Positions 42,262-50,594 of a DNA stretch of 64,000 nucleotides are shown in pieces (positions within the stretch are counted from its first letter, which is position 1; the number at the start of each line of letters is the position of its first letter). The notes beneath the pieces are model-generated. The model saw only the letters and a list, made by a program, of their open reading frames with translations, searched no databases and was not told the DNA's origin. Both the position numbers and the translations under genes were made by a program. This DNA comes from Paenibacillus algorifonticola (GTDB lineage Bacteria; Bacillota; Bacilli; Paenibacillales; Paenibacillaceae): assembly GCF_000971975.1 (NCBI RefSeq), contig NZ_KQ040778.1, positions 1 to 64,000 of the forward strand, given 5' to 3'.

Positions 42262-44322
42262 ATGTTGACGGATGATCCACAGAAAAGGGAAATTATTAAT
42301 AAACGCCATTTCTCCTTTCGTCTGAACTTATTTTTCTTTATCGTCTTTGGTTTGTTCAGCGTACTGATTATTCAATTGGCTATTTTGCAGTTTGTAGAAG
42401 GGCCGACGCTAAGCGCGGCGGGCAGCAAGAAGAGCACACGCAATGTGAAAATCGCGCCGATTCGCGGCAATATTTATGACTCTGAGGGGAAAGCCATTGC
42501 GTATTCCACTTCGACGCAGTCGCTTTATTTCAGCATTCCGCCCAATTATAAAACGGAAGAGCTGAAGAAGCTTGCTACCGAGGAAGCGACCAGACTCGTA
42601 GAGGTGTTTGATAAATACGGAGATTCAGCTATAAAAATGACGGTGGAAGATGTCATTATGCAGATGGATTTAGGGTTTAGGCTCAATACGATTTCTACGC
42701 CGAGACGGATTAAATCGGGGCTGACGAATGAGGAAATTGCTTATTTTCTCGGCAATAAGAGCAGCTTTGTCGGTCTGGATATTATGGAAGAAAGCGTGCG
42801 TCACTATAGTCAGGATACGACTGCTGTTCAGCTGGTCGGGTACTTGAAGAAATTTAAGGGTGTACGCGAAAATTTGGATTTTTATGGGGAGAAAGCACAA
42901 GAAAAAGACCCGCAGCTTCAATATTTGGAGGATGAAGAGGTTGGGTTCGACGGGCTTGAGCTATTGTACCAGGATATACTGCGTGGTAAAAACGGGCTGA
43001 AGAGCTATCCGGTCAACAACCAGGAGGTTATCGTCGGTCCTGTACAAATTACGAATCCGGAAAAAGGCGATGACCTCTACCTGACGATTAATCGGGGCGT
43101 ACAGCAAACAACAGAACAGGCTATTATGGATCAGATTAAGAAAATTAGTACTTCATCATTATCTGCTGAACGTGCTCCTTATGCGAAAATCGGCTTTGCA
43201 GTAGCGATGGAAATTGAGACTGGCAAAGTTGTCGCAATGGCAAGTATGCCGGACTATGATCCGAATATTTGGGCTGGAGGCAGCATTAGCCAGAAGGATT
43301 ATGACAACATTGAAAATGTAGTAAACAACGGAACGATTACGGAGGTATATCCTAAATACGATTCGGATGAGGAACGCAAAAGTCATCCTTCTTCACTCGT
43401 TCCACCGGGATCGACGCTCAAGCCGCTTTCTGTTTTGATTGGCTTAAAAGAAGGATTGTTTACAACCGACTCGTTTTACAACGATACAGGTTTGTTTACA
43501 TTTGGTAAAGCAGGTCATGAGGTGCCAATCCGAAATGCTGGCGGTCACGTCTATGGTCCGCTTGATCCAGCAAAGGCTATTGCGAAATCATCCAACCCTT
43601 TCATGGCAGCGATGATCGGCAGCAGGCTGAACCAAAAGTATCCGGGTATCGAGGGTGTCGATGTATGGGACAAATACATGAAGGAGTTCGGGCTTGGCGT
43701 TTCTACAGAAAGCGGACTTCGCATGGAGAAAAAAGGAAGCGTCGATTATTATCATGAATTTGAAACGGCAAGTGCGCAATCCGCGCTCATTCGTGCCTCG
43801 TTCGGTCAACAGGCTCGTTATACCGCCTTGCAATTGGTGCAGTATGTTTCGATGCTCGCTAATCATGGCAAGCGAATGAAACCGCAATTTGTAAATGAAA
43901 TTAAAGATTCCACGGGCAAGGTTGTGCAATCCTTTGAGCCAGTGGTGCTCAATACAGTGGATCTTCCTGATGCCTATTGGAATGAAATTGAGGCTGGCAT
44001 GGGGAAAGTTGGCGTGCAAGGTTTCGATGGCGTCAGCTACACATTTAATCGTAAAACAGGGACAGCAGAATCGTCCGTTAAAGGCAGAACAGCGGATAAC
44101 GGTGTATTTATCGCTTATGCTCCTGCTGACAATCCTAAGCTCGCGGTTGCGGTCATCATGCCAGACGGTGGTTTTGGCGGCTGGTCGGCAGCGCCGGTTG
44201 CCCGTAAAATTTTTGATGCCTACGATTATGAAATTGGTCTGAACGGCATTCCTGGAAAGGCAGAGGATGTCGCGGCTTCGACTGATACAGATGCTGCCGA
44301 TACGGAAACAACTGTGCAATAA
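42262..44322 (+). CDS. Class B penicillin-binding protein (peptidoglycan transpeptidase)
   Basis: 686 residues: cytoplasmic tail, one membrane helix (about 25-45), PBP dimerisation domain beginning IAPIRGNIYDSEGKAIAY, and transpeptidase domain. Active-site motifs: S384-T-L-K387 in PPGSTLKPLS, S443-S-N445 in KSSNPF, K598-T-G600 in NRKTGTAES. Similar to the PbpA/PbpH (PBP2) type that cross-links lateral wall. ATG 42262 follows GAGGTGAGC; GTG 42256 is inside that site. Has its own terminator. Confidence 0.92.
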   Translation: MLTDDPQKREIINKRHFSFRLNLFFFIVFGLFSVLIIQLAILQFVEGPTLSAAGSKKSTRNVKIAPIRGNIYDSEGKAIAYSTSTQSLYFSIPPNYKTEELKKLATEEATRLVEVFDKYGDSAIKMTVEDVIMQMDLGFRLNTISTPRRIKSGLTNEEIAYFLGNKSSFVGLDIMEESVRHYSQDTTAVQLVGYLKKFKGVRENLDFYGEKAQEKDPQLQYLEDEEVGFDGLELLYQDILRGKNGLKSYPVNNQEVIVGPVQITNPEKGDDLYLTINRGVQQTTEQAIMDQIKKISTSSLSAERAPYAKIGFAVAMEIETGKVVAMASMPDYDPNIWAGGSISQKDYDNIENVVNNGTITEVYPKYDSDEERKSHPSSLVPPGSTLKPLSVLIGLKEGLFTTDSFYNDTGLFTFGKAGHEVPIRNAGGHVYGPLDPAKAIAKSSNPFMAAMIGSRLNQKYPGIEGVDVWDKYMKEFGLGVSTESGLRMEKKGSVDYYHEFETASAQSALIRASFGQQARYTALQLVQYVSMLANHGKRMKPQFVNEIKDSTGKVVQSFEPVVLNTVDLPDAYWNEIEAGMGKVGVQGFDGVSYTFNRKTGTAESSVKGRTADNGVFIAYAPADNPKLAVAVIMPDGGFGGWSAAPVARKIFDAYDYEIGLNGIPGKAEDVAASTDTDAADTETTVQ

Positions 44323-44343
44323 TCGAGATTAATAGCTTATTTT

Positions 44344-44387
44344 AAAAGACTTTTTCAACAGCGCTGCTGGGGAAAAGGTCTTTTTTT
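44344..44387 (+). terminator. Terminator of the PBP gene
   Basis: AAAAGACTTTTTC pairs with GAAAAGGTCTTTT (one mismatch) and ends in a T-run. Confidence 0.82.
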
Positions 44388-44398
44388 AAAAAAAAATG

Positions 44399-44426
44399 TT
44401 GCACTAGAGAAACTTTTTTGTATAAT
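44399..44426 (+). promoter_or_regulatory. Promoter of mntABCD, with possible MntR operator
   Basis: TTGCAC (44399-44404) and TATAAT (44421-44426) are 16 bp apart. The sequence TGTTGCACTAGAGAAACTTT covering the -35 resembles the TTTGC..GAAAC form of Bacillus MntR operators from memory; no comparison could be run, so the MntR part is tentative. Confidence 0.5.
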
Positions 44427-44513
44427 ATAAACAAAGAGGCGCTTAGCTAACTTACATTCGCATAGGCAAAATAAAATCAATTAAAACAATTAGATGGATA
44501 GGAGATTGAAAGC

Positions 44514-45482
44514 ATGAAGAAGCAGCGTAAAATGAATTCGGCATTAAAGAGGTTAATTATGACGTTAATGTTTTTGGCTTTATCAGCAGTTGTACTGGCA
44601 GGGTGCGCAAGCGGCGGTGGCAGCGAGACGGCAAGTGGAGATGGGAAATTAAAAATCACGGCGACGACCGGAATGATCGCTAATGTGGCGGCAGAGGTCG
44701 GAGGAGACGACGTAGTTGTAACAGGACTTATGGGGTCAGGCATTGACCCGCATTTATACAAAGCATCCCAAGGCGATGTGAAGAAGCTGGATGAAGCGGA
44801 TATTATTTTTTATAACGGCTTGCACTTGGAGGGGAAAATGGGAGAGATGTTCGAGAAGCTGGAGAAGCAAAAGCCAACGGTTGCGGTATCCTCGCAAATT
44901 CCAGAGTCGGAGCTGCATGGCAATCCAAGCGGCGATTCGACATCGCATGATCCGCATATCTGGTTTAATGTAAAGCTGTGGATGTCTGCAACCGAGGTTA
45001 TGCGCGATACGCTAGTAGAGAAGGACCCAGCGAACGAGGCGGCCTACAAGGAACGGGCGGAGGCTTATCTGGCGAAGCTTGAGGAGCTTGACCAATATGC
45101 TCGTGAGCAAATCGCAACGATTCCTGAAAAGGGAAGAATTCTCGTAACGGCGCATGACGCCTTCGGATATTTCGGCGCAGCTTATGGCCTAGAGGTCACA
45201 GGCCTACAGGGAATGAATACGATGTCTGAGTATGGGTCGAAAGATGTGAGCGAGCTGAGGGATTTTCTCGTTGAGAAACAAATCAAAGCGGTCTTCATCG
45301 AATCCAGCGTTCCGCGCAAATCCATCGATTCCGTTATCGAGGGTGCTCGTCAATTGGGACATGAAGTGACGATTGGCGGCGAATTGTTCTCCGACGCCAT
45401 GGGCGATCCGGGAACGGAAGAAGGTACTTATATCGGTATGGTCAAACATAACGTAGATACAATTGTAAATGCACTCAAATAA
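44514..45482 (+). CDS. mntA: Manganese-type ABC transporter substrate-binding lipoprotein
   Basis: 322 residues. Lipoprotein signal with lipobox LAGC; mature cluster A-I metal-binding fold. The four ligands appear to be His in IDPHLYKAS, His in HDPHIWFN, Glu in AVFIESSVP and Asp in GELFSDAMG. A His-His-Glu-Asp set is typical of Mn(II)/Fe(II) binders such as PsaA, whereas zinc binders have a third His. No His-rich loop is present, again unlike ZnuA. It captures metal outside the membrane for the following ATPase and two permeases. Confidence 0.88.
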   Translation: MKKQRKMNSALKRLIMTLMFLALSAVVLAGCASGGGSETASGDGKLKITATTGMIANVAAEVGGDDVVVTGLMGSGIDPHLYKASQGDVKKLDEADIIFYNGLHLEGKMGEMFEKLEKQKPTVAVSSQIPESELHGNPSGDSTSHDPHIWFNVKLWMSATEVMRDTLVEKDPANEAAYKERAEAYLAKLEELDQYAREQIATIPEKGRILVTAHDAFGYFGAAYGLEVTGLQGMNTMSEYGSKDVSELRDFLVEKQIKAVFIESSVPRKSIDSVIEGARQLGHEVTIGGELFSDAMGDPGTEEGTYIGMVKHNVDTIVNALK

Positions 45483-45510
45483 CAAGACGCAGTGAGAGGC
45501 GATGGCTACT

Positions 45511-46290
45511 ATGAAAAATCATTTGAAAACGGCAGCTCCTTTGACAATTGAAGGCTTAAGCGTAGCTTACCAGAAAAAACCGGTGCTGCGCGGCGTATCT
45601 TTCTCCATAGAGGAAGGAGAGCTGATTGGCGTAATCGGGCCGAACGGAGCGGGCAAGTCCACGCTCATGAAAGCGGCGCTCGGCCTCATTCCTCGCCTCA
45701 GCGGGGAAGTGCTGATCTATGGCAAGCCGTACCGCCAGCAGCGCAGGCTGATCGGATATGTGCCGCAGCGCGAGTCGGTCGATTGGGATTTCCCGACGAA
45801 TGCGCTGGATGTGGTCATGATGGGCCGTTACGGCCATCTGGGCCTGTTCGGCCGCCCTGGAGCGAAGGAGCGCAGGCTTGCGATGGAATGTTTGGCGAAG
45901 GTCGGCATGGCGGATTTCGCCACAAGGCAAATCAGCCAGCTGTCCGGCGGCCAGCAGCAGCGGGTATTTCTGGCGCGGGCGCTTGTACAGGACGCCAAGC
46001 TGTATTTCATGGATGAGCCATTTGCAGGCGTCGATGCTGCAACCGAGAAGGCGATTATTACTTTGCTCCAAGAGCTGAAACGGCAGGGCAAGACCGTTAT
46101 CGTCGTTCATCATGATTTGGCGACGGTCGAGGAATATTTTGACTCCGTACTGCTGCTTAATGTAGAGCTTCAGGCATACGGCAAAACCGAGCAAGTATTT
46201 ACACAGCAAATGCTCCAGCAAACCTATGGCGGGCGGCTTGCCTTTCTTGAGCGTGGCGGAAATGCCCGGCTTGCTGTCACGAAAGGGTGA
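45511..46290 (+). CDS. mntB: Metal ABC transporter ATP-binding protein
   Basis: 259 residues. Walker A GPNGAGKSTL, signature QLSGGQQQRVFLARAL, Walker B LYFMDEPFAGVD and switch His in VVHHDLATV are all intact. ATG 45511 was chosen because the GAGAGG site is only 2 bases from ATG 45502 but 11 from this one. It sits 28 bp after mntA and energises uptake. Downstream permease gene follows in 7 bp. Confidence 0.92.
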   Translation: MKNHLKTAAPLTIEGLSVAYQKKPVLRGVSFSIEEGELIGVIGPNGAGKSTLMKAALGLIPRLSGEVLIYGKPYRQQRRLIGYVPQRESVDWDFPTNALDVVMMGRYGHLGLFGRPGAKERRLAMECLAKVGMADFATRQISQLSGGQQQRVFLARALVQDAKLYFMDEPFAGVDAATEKAIITLLQELKRQGKTVIVVHHDLATVEEYFDSVLLLNVELQAYGKTEQVFTQQMLQQTYGGRLAFLERGGNARLAVTKG

Positions 46291-46297
46291 GGCTGAG

Positions 46298-47236
46298 ATG
46301 GAAACGTTGTGGAGACTGATTCAAGATCCGAATATGCAGTGGATTTTTCTAAGCTGTACGCTGCTTGGCTTAAGCAGTGGCGTCATCGGCTGCTTCTCTT
46401 ATTTGCGCAAGCAAAGCTTGATGGGCGATACGCTTGCCCATGCGGCACTGCCCGGCATTTGTATTGCTTTTATGCTGACAGGCACAAAATCACTGCTGTT
46501 TTTTCTGCTTGGAGCAGGGGCAGCCGGCCTTGTCGCGACGTTCGGCATCGGCTGGATTACGCGAAATTCGCGGATTAAGCATGATGCGGCAATGGGGATT
46601 GTGCTATCCAGCTTTTTCGGCTTCGGTATCGTATTATTAACGATTATCCAGCATGGCGAATATGGCAATCAATCTGGACTGGATAAGTTTTTATTTGGTC
46701 AGGCGGCCGCGATGGTTGGCTCCGATGTACTTACGATGTCGATTGTGAGCTTATCGCTCATCGCGGTCTGTACGTTATTTTTCAAGCAATTCAAGCTTGT
46801 ATCATTCGATCCCGGCTTTGCGCGCGGACTTGGCTATCCGGTTGCTTTAATCGAGCAATTGCTTATGTTTTTGATGGTCGTGGCTGTAGTAGTGGGCATT
46901 CAAGCGGTCGGTGTTGTGCTAGTGGCCGCGCTGATTATTACACCGGCGGTGTCGGCTCGTTATTGGACGGATAAGCTTGGCTTCATGGTTGTCATCTCTG
47001 GCGTGTTCGGCGCTTTAAGCGGCGGAATCGGCACGATTATTAGCTCGCTTGGCTCGAATTTGCCAACGGGCCCGCTGACGGTGCTTGCGGCAACGGCATT
47101 ATTTCTTATTTCGATTTTGTTTGGCCCTCGTAGAGGATTGCTCGCGAAACGGATGCTGCGGCTCAAGGTTGCACGGAGCATCGATGAGGAGCAGGGACAT
47201 AAGGAGCGGCAGCTAGAAGGGGGAGCGACGCTATGA
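46298..47236 (+). CDS. mntC: Metal ABC transporter permease
   Basis: 312 residues, about eight to nine membrane segments of the ABC-3 permease family. SYLRKQSLMGDTLAHAALPGI is the family N-terminal signature; GVVLVAALIITPAVSARYW the C-terminal one. The last 30 residues are charged. ATG 46298 has AAAGGGTGAGG upstream; a longer frame begins inside mntB. It overlaps the next permease by ATGA. Two permease genes in a row match the B. subtilis mntABCD layout. Confidence 0.92.
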   Translation: METLWRLIQDPNMQWIFLSCTLLGLSSGVIGCFSYLRKQSLMGDTLAHAALPGICIAFMLTGTKSLLFFLLGAGAAGLVATFGIGWITRNSRIKHDAAMGIVLSSFFGFGIVLLTIIQHGEYGNQSGLDKFLFGQAAAMVGSDVLTMSIVSLSLIAVCTLFFKQFKLVSFDPGFARGLGYPVALIEQLLMFLMVVAVVVGIQAVGVVLVAALIITPAVSARYWTDKLGFMVVISGVFGALSGGIGTIISSLGSNLPTGPLTVLAATALFLISILFGPRRGLLAKRMLRLKVARSIDEEQGHKERQLEGGATL

Positions 47237-48105
47237 GCGATTTTTGGATACTGCTAACGGGCTCGCTTGTCGCCAGCTGCTGCGGCATATTGGGGGCTTT
47301 TCTCGTTTTGCGAAAAATGGCGATGATCGGCGATGCGATTAGCCACTCGGTTATGCCGGGTATCGTTATTGCTTTTCTGATCAGCGGCTCACGGGATTCG
47401 CTCGTCATGATGCTGGCTGCTATGGCCTGCGGCTTGCTCGCTGTGTTCCTTATTCAGCTGTTTCAGCAAAGCGGCATTCAATCGGATGCCTCCATTGGTG
47501 TTGTATTTACCGCGATGTTTGCTACCGGGGTGCTGCTGGTGAGCTTGTATGCCCGCCAGGTGCATCTCGATCAGGATGCGATTTTATATGGTGAAATTGC
47601 CTATGTGCATTGGAATACGTGGACGCTGAACGGCGTCAGTATGGGGCCGATAGCAGTATGGCTGCTTGGCATTACGTTAACGGTCATTTTAGTCGTCATT
47701 GGGCTGTTCTATAAGCAGTTCAAATTATGCGCCTTTGATCCTGCGCTTGCGGCAGCTTGCGGCATTCCCGTTGCCTTGTTCCATTATTTATTGATGGGAC
47801 TCGTGTCGATGGCGACGGTCAGCTCCTTCGAGAGCGTAGGGGCTATCCTCGTTGTCGGGCTGCTGGTTATTCCTGCTGCGACCGCTTATTTATTAACGGA
47901 ACGGCTGAGCGTCATGATCGCCATGAGCGCAGGTGTGGGCATTGCCAGCACGTTCATTGGATATGGCGTGGCGACTGTGCTCGATGCCTCGATTGCAGGC
48001 TGTATCGTTAGTGCTGCCGGTGTGCTGTTCATCTTGGCACTGCTGTTCTCGCCTAGCCATGGCGTCATCTGGAAAAAATGGCGTTTGCGCCGTTTAGCAC
48101 AATAA
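47233..48105 (+). CDS. mntD: Metal ABC transporter permease (second)
   Basis: 290 residues, ABC-3 permease family: FLVLRKMAMIGDAISHSVMPGIV and ESVGAILVVGLLVIPAATAYLL shortened core VVGLLVIPAATA. It probably forms a heterodimer channel with mntC. Start ATG 47233 overlaps the mntC stop by 4 bp, with GGGGGAG upstream. Last gene of the operon; a terminator follows. Confidence 0.92.
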   Translation: MSDFWILLTGSLVASCCGILGAFLVLRKMAMIGDAISHSVMPGIVIAFLISGSRDSLVMMLAAMACGLLAVFLIQLFQQSGIQSDASIGVVFTAMFATGVLLVSLYARQVHLDQDAILYGEIAYVHWNTWTLNGVSMGPIAVWLLGITLTVILVVIGLFYKQFKLCAFDPALAAACGIPVALFHYLLMGLVSMATVSSFESVGAILVVGLLVIPAATAYLLTERLSVMIAMSAGVGIASTFIGYGVATVLDASIAGCIVSAAGVLFILALLFSPSHGVIWKKWRLRRLAQ

Positions 48106-48157
48106 TACGCGATATGCGAACTTTGCTTAAGCTGCGTTTCAACGTGCAGCGGGGATG

Positions 48158-48195
48158 AAGGTCAACCGGTAATTTGCGGTTGGCCTTTATTTTTT
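48158..48195 (+). terminator. Terminator of mntABCD
   Basis: AAGGTCAACCG pairs with CGGTTGGCCTT (one mismatch), loop of 8 bases, followed by ATTTTTTT. Confidence 0.85.
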
Positions 48196-48293
48196 TGAAG
48201 TGGGGCAGGATCGTTTGGCTTACGCCCAAAATATGATAAAATGGCAGTATTGCATCAAGATATGATGTTATGCAGCAAATGCAGGAGGTAACG

Positions 48294-49046
48294 ATGGCAG
48301 ATTATAAATTAGTAGCACTCGATATGGATGGGACGCTGCTGAATGAACTGAGTGAAATTAGCGATGAAAATGCTTTTTGGATTAGAAAGGCGCTTGATGC
48401 GGGTGTAACGGTCAGTTTTTCGACGGGACGCGGCTTTCGCAGCGCCTTGCCGTTTGCCGAGCAATTACAGCTTGAAACGCCGATGATTACGGTAAACGGG
48501 GGCGAAATATGGAAGAAGCCTCATGTGCTGCACCGCAGAGCGCTGCTTGATCCGAACTATGTAGAGCGGCTGCATAAAATCGCACAGAAGCACGCAGGCA
48601 CCTGGTTTTGGGCATACAGCACGAAGGACATTTATAATTTAGAAAAATGGATTACGCCAGCGGATGATTATGAAGCCCATCATTGGCTGAAATTCGGGTA
48701 TTACACCGAAGATGATGTCGTACTTAAGAAGATTTACGAGGAAGTCAGCGAGTGGAATGCACTTGAAATTACAAATTCCTCTACGAGCAACTGGGAGATG
48801 AATCCGAAAGGCATTACCAAAGCAACCGCGCTCAGCGAGCTTTGTGAAGTCATGGGCATTGAAATGTCACAGGTCGTTGCTGTCGGCGACAGCTTGAACG
48901 ACATTGCCGCGATTCGCGATGCTGGACTTGGCGTTGCTATGGGCAATGCCCAAGATGCTGTGAAAGAAGCGGCTGACGTCATTACGTTGTCGAATAATGA
49001 GCATGGCGTTGCCGAAATTATTAAGAAATATGTACTGAAGGGATGA
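48294..49046 (+). CDS. Cof-type HAD-IIB family phosphatase
   Basis: 250 residues from ATG 48294 (AGGAGG 7 bases upstream). HAD motif I LDMDGTLLNE with nucleophile Asp, motif II STGRG, motif III Lys near NPKGITKATAL and motif IV VGDSLNDIAAI. A Cof-type cap sits between motifs II and III. It dephosphorylates small sugar phosphates or cofactors, exact substrate unknown. Followed 8 bp later by a DUF456 gene, probably one transcript. Confidence 0.9.
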   Translation: MADYKLVALDMDGTLLNELSEISDENAFWIRKALDAGVTVSFSTGRGFRSALPFAEQLQLETPMITVNGGEIWKKPHVLHRRALLDPNYVERLHKIAQKHAGTWFWAYSTKDIYNLEKWITPADDYEAHHWLKFGYYTEDDVVLKKIYEEVSEWNALEITNSSTSNWEMNPKGITKATALSELCEVMGIEMSQVVAVGDSLNDIAAIRDAGLGVAMGNAQDAVKEAADVITLSNNEHGVAEIIKKYVLKG

Positions 49047-49053
49047 AAACGGT

Positions 49054-49536
49054 TTGGACATCTTAGGCTGGTCGCTCGTTATCATTTTATTTATTGTCGG
49101 TATGGCGGGTACAGTGTATCCGATTTTGCCGGGGGCGCTTGCGATTTACGCCGCGTTTTTTGCTTACGGGCTGTGCATTACATTTGAGCCGTTCGGCTGG
49201 GTCTTTTGGACGCTGCAAACGCTCATCGTCGTTGCTTTGTTTGTAGCGGATTATGCGGTCAGTGCCTGGGGCGTCAAGCGATTTGGCGGCTCCAAAGCTT
49301 CTATAATCGGCAGTACCATCGGCCTTATTTTGGGACCATTCGTTATTCCTGCATTCGGTCTAATTATCGGCCCGTTCGTGGGTGCGGTTATCGGTGAGCT
49401 GTTCGTCGTTCAGGAATGGAAGCATGCTGCGAAGGTTGGTATTGGCTCGCTTGTTGGGCTGCTGTCGAGCGTTGTGGTGAAGGTTGTTTTGCAATCGATC
49501 ATGATTGTGCTCTTTATTGTTTGGCTGGTTGTTTAA
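49054..49536 (+). CDS. DUF456 family membrane protein
   Basis: 160 residues, four to five membrane segments rich in Gly. The N-terminus DILGWSLVIILFIVGMAGTV and LPGALAIY, and the repeated GSTIGLILGPF / IIGPFVGAVIGEL, match DUF456. Start TTG 49054 with AAGGGATGA upstream. Downstream of the HAD gene in the same direction. Function unknown; glycine-zipper helices suggest an oligomeric membrane protein. Confidence 0.8.
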   Translation: MDILGWSLVIILFIVGMAGTVYPILPGALAIYAAFFAYGLCITFEPFGWVFWTLQTLIVVALFVADYAVSAWGVKRFGGSKASIIGSTIGLILGPFVIPAFGLIIGPFVGAVIGELFVVQEWKHAAKVGIGSLVGLLSSVVVKVVLQSIMIVLFIVWLVV

Positions 49537-49555
49537 GGGACGAATGATGAAATTA

Positions 49556-49692
49556 GTGCTGTGCTGCGTAAAAGGTTTGGTTTTCGATCGCTGTTGCTCT
49601 GGATTTCTTTCAATAACCGCTTCAACGGTTGAAATCCAGAGCAAAGGCGAACGCTCCGCTTCTCAAATCCAAACCTTTTACTCCGCTCCGCC
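49556..49692 (+). repeat. Long-hairpin element, copy B
   Basis: A non-coding hairpin of about 137 bp homologous to copy A (reverse orientation, 21690-21828). Outer arms GTAAAAGGTTTGG (49568-49580) and CCAAACCTTTTAC (49669-49681) pair perfectly; inner arms TTGCTCTGGATTTC (49594-49607) and GAAATCCAGAGCAA (49631-49644) pair perfectly; central AACCG/CGGTT. Differences from copy A are matched on both arms. It begins 20 bp after the DUF456 stop. The remaining bases to the ThuA gene (49693-49841) show nothing else but AT-rich spacer. Confidence 0.8.
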
Positions 49693-49841
49693 TTTTTCAT
49701 CAACAACCTTCACACAAAGCAGCTCAGACAATCCTTCGCTTTTTACAGGGAAAACCTGAAAACCTGAAAAACCTAAAAGCAAACAACATGGCCTACAACG
49801 TTTTGAAATCGTTTTATTATATTTGGGGGAGCTGAGAATAG

Positions 49842-50564
49842 ATGGTTAAAGTGACGGTATGGAATGAGTTTTTGCATGAGAAGGTGCATGAAGAGGTGCT
49901 GCGCGTTTATCCGGATGGCATACATAACGCTCTAGCAGCAGGCATCGCCACCGATTCATTTGAAATCGCTACAGCTACGCTTGATCAGCCAGAGCACGGA
50001 CTGACCGAAGAACGCCTGGGGAACACAGATGTCCTTATCTGGTGGGGACATATGGGCCATGATCAAGTCGATGATGCCATTGTCGAACGTGTGCATGGGC
50101 GCGTCATGCAAGGCATGGGACTCATTGTATTGCATTCCGGTCATTTTTCGAAAATTTTCAAAAAACTAATGGGTACCGGCTGCGATCTGAAATGGCGCGA
50201 AGCAGGCGAGAAGGAACGCATCTGGACCGTGAATCCGGCCCATCCGATTGCCGCAGGCTTGCCGGAGTACATTACAATCGAGCATGAAGAAATGTACGGC
50301 GAGCATTTTGATATTCCAGCGCCAGACGAACTCATCTTCTTAAGCTGGTTTGAGGGCGGCGAAGTGTTCCGCAGCGGCTGTACCTTCTATCGTGGCCAAG
50401 GGAAGATTTTTTACTTCCGTCCAGGTCATGAAACGTATCCGACTTATTACAATGAACAAGTGCTGCAGGTGATCAAAAATGCGGTTCATTGGGCAAAGCC
50501 TTCTAACGCCGGAGTACCAGTCCGCGGCAATCACCAGCCGCTTGAGCCAATCGTGAAACCATAA
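49842..50564 (+). CDS. ThuA-domain protein (trehalose utilization-like)
   Basis: 240 residues, a class I glutamine amidotransferase-like fold of the ThuA family: [15 protein letters not shown] near the N-terminus, [30 protein letters not shown] and [20 protein letters not shown] [13 protein letters not shown]. ThuA proteins take part in trehalose and related disaccharide catabolism. It is single, with GGGGGAG upstream of ATG 49842, and 30 bp ahead of the flippase gene. No sugar transporter is adjacent, so substrate is uncertain. Confidence 0.85.
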   Translation: MVKVTVWNEFLHEKVHEEVLRVYPDGIHNALAAGIATDSFEIATATLDQPEHGLTEERLGNTDVLIWWGHMGHDQVDDAIVERVHGRVMQGMGLIVLHSGHFSKIFKKLMGTGCDLKWREAGEKERIWTVNPAHPIAAGLPEYITIEHEEMYGEHFDIPAPDELIFLSWFEGGEVFRSGCTFYRGQGKIFYFRPGHETYPTYYNEQVLQVIKNAVHWAKPSNAGVPVRGNHQPLEPIVKP

Positions 50565-50594
50565 TCTTGCATTCGAAAGAGAGACATACCCGCT

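Noticed and set aside
44514-48105. Calling this operon znuABC (zinc)
   Set aside because: The ligand pattern is His-His-Glu-Asp, no His-rich loop is present and there are two permeases.
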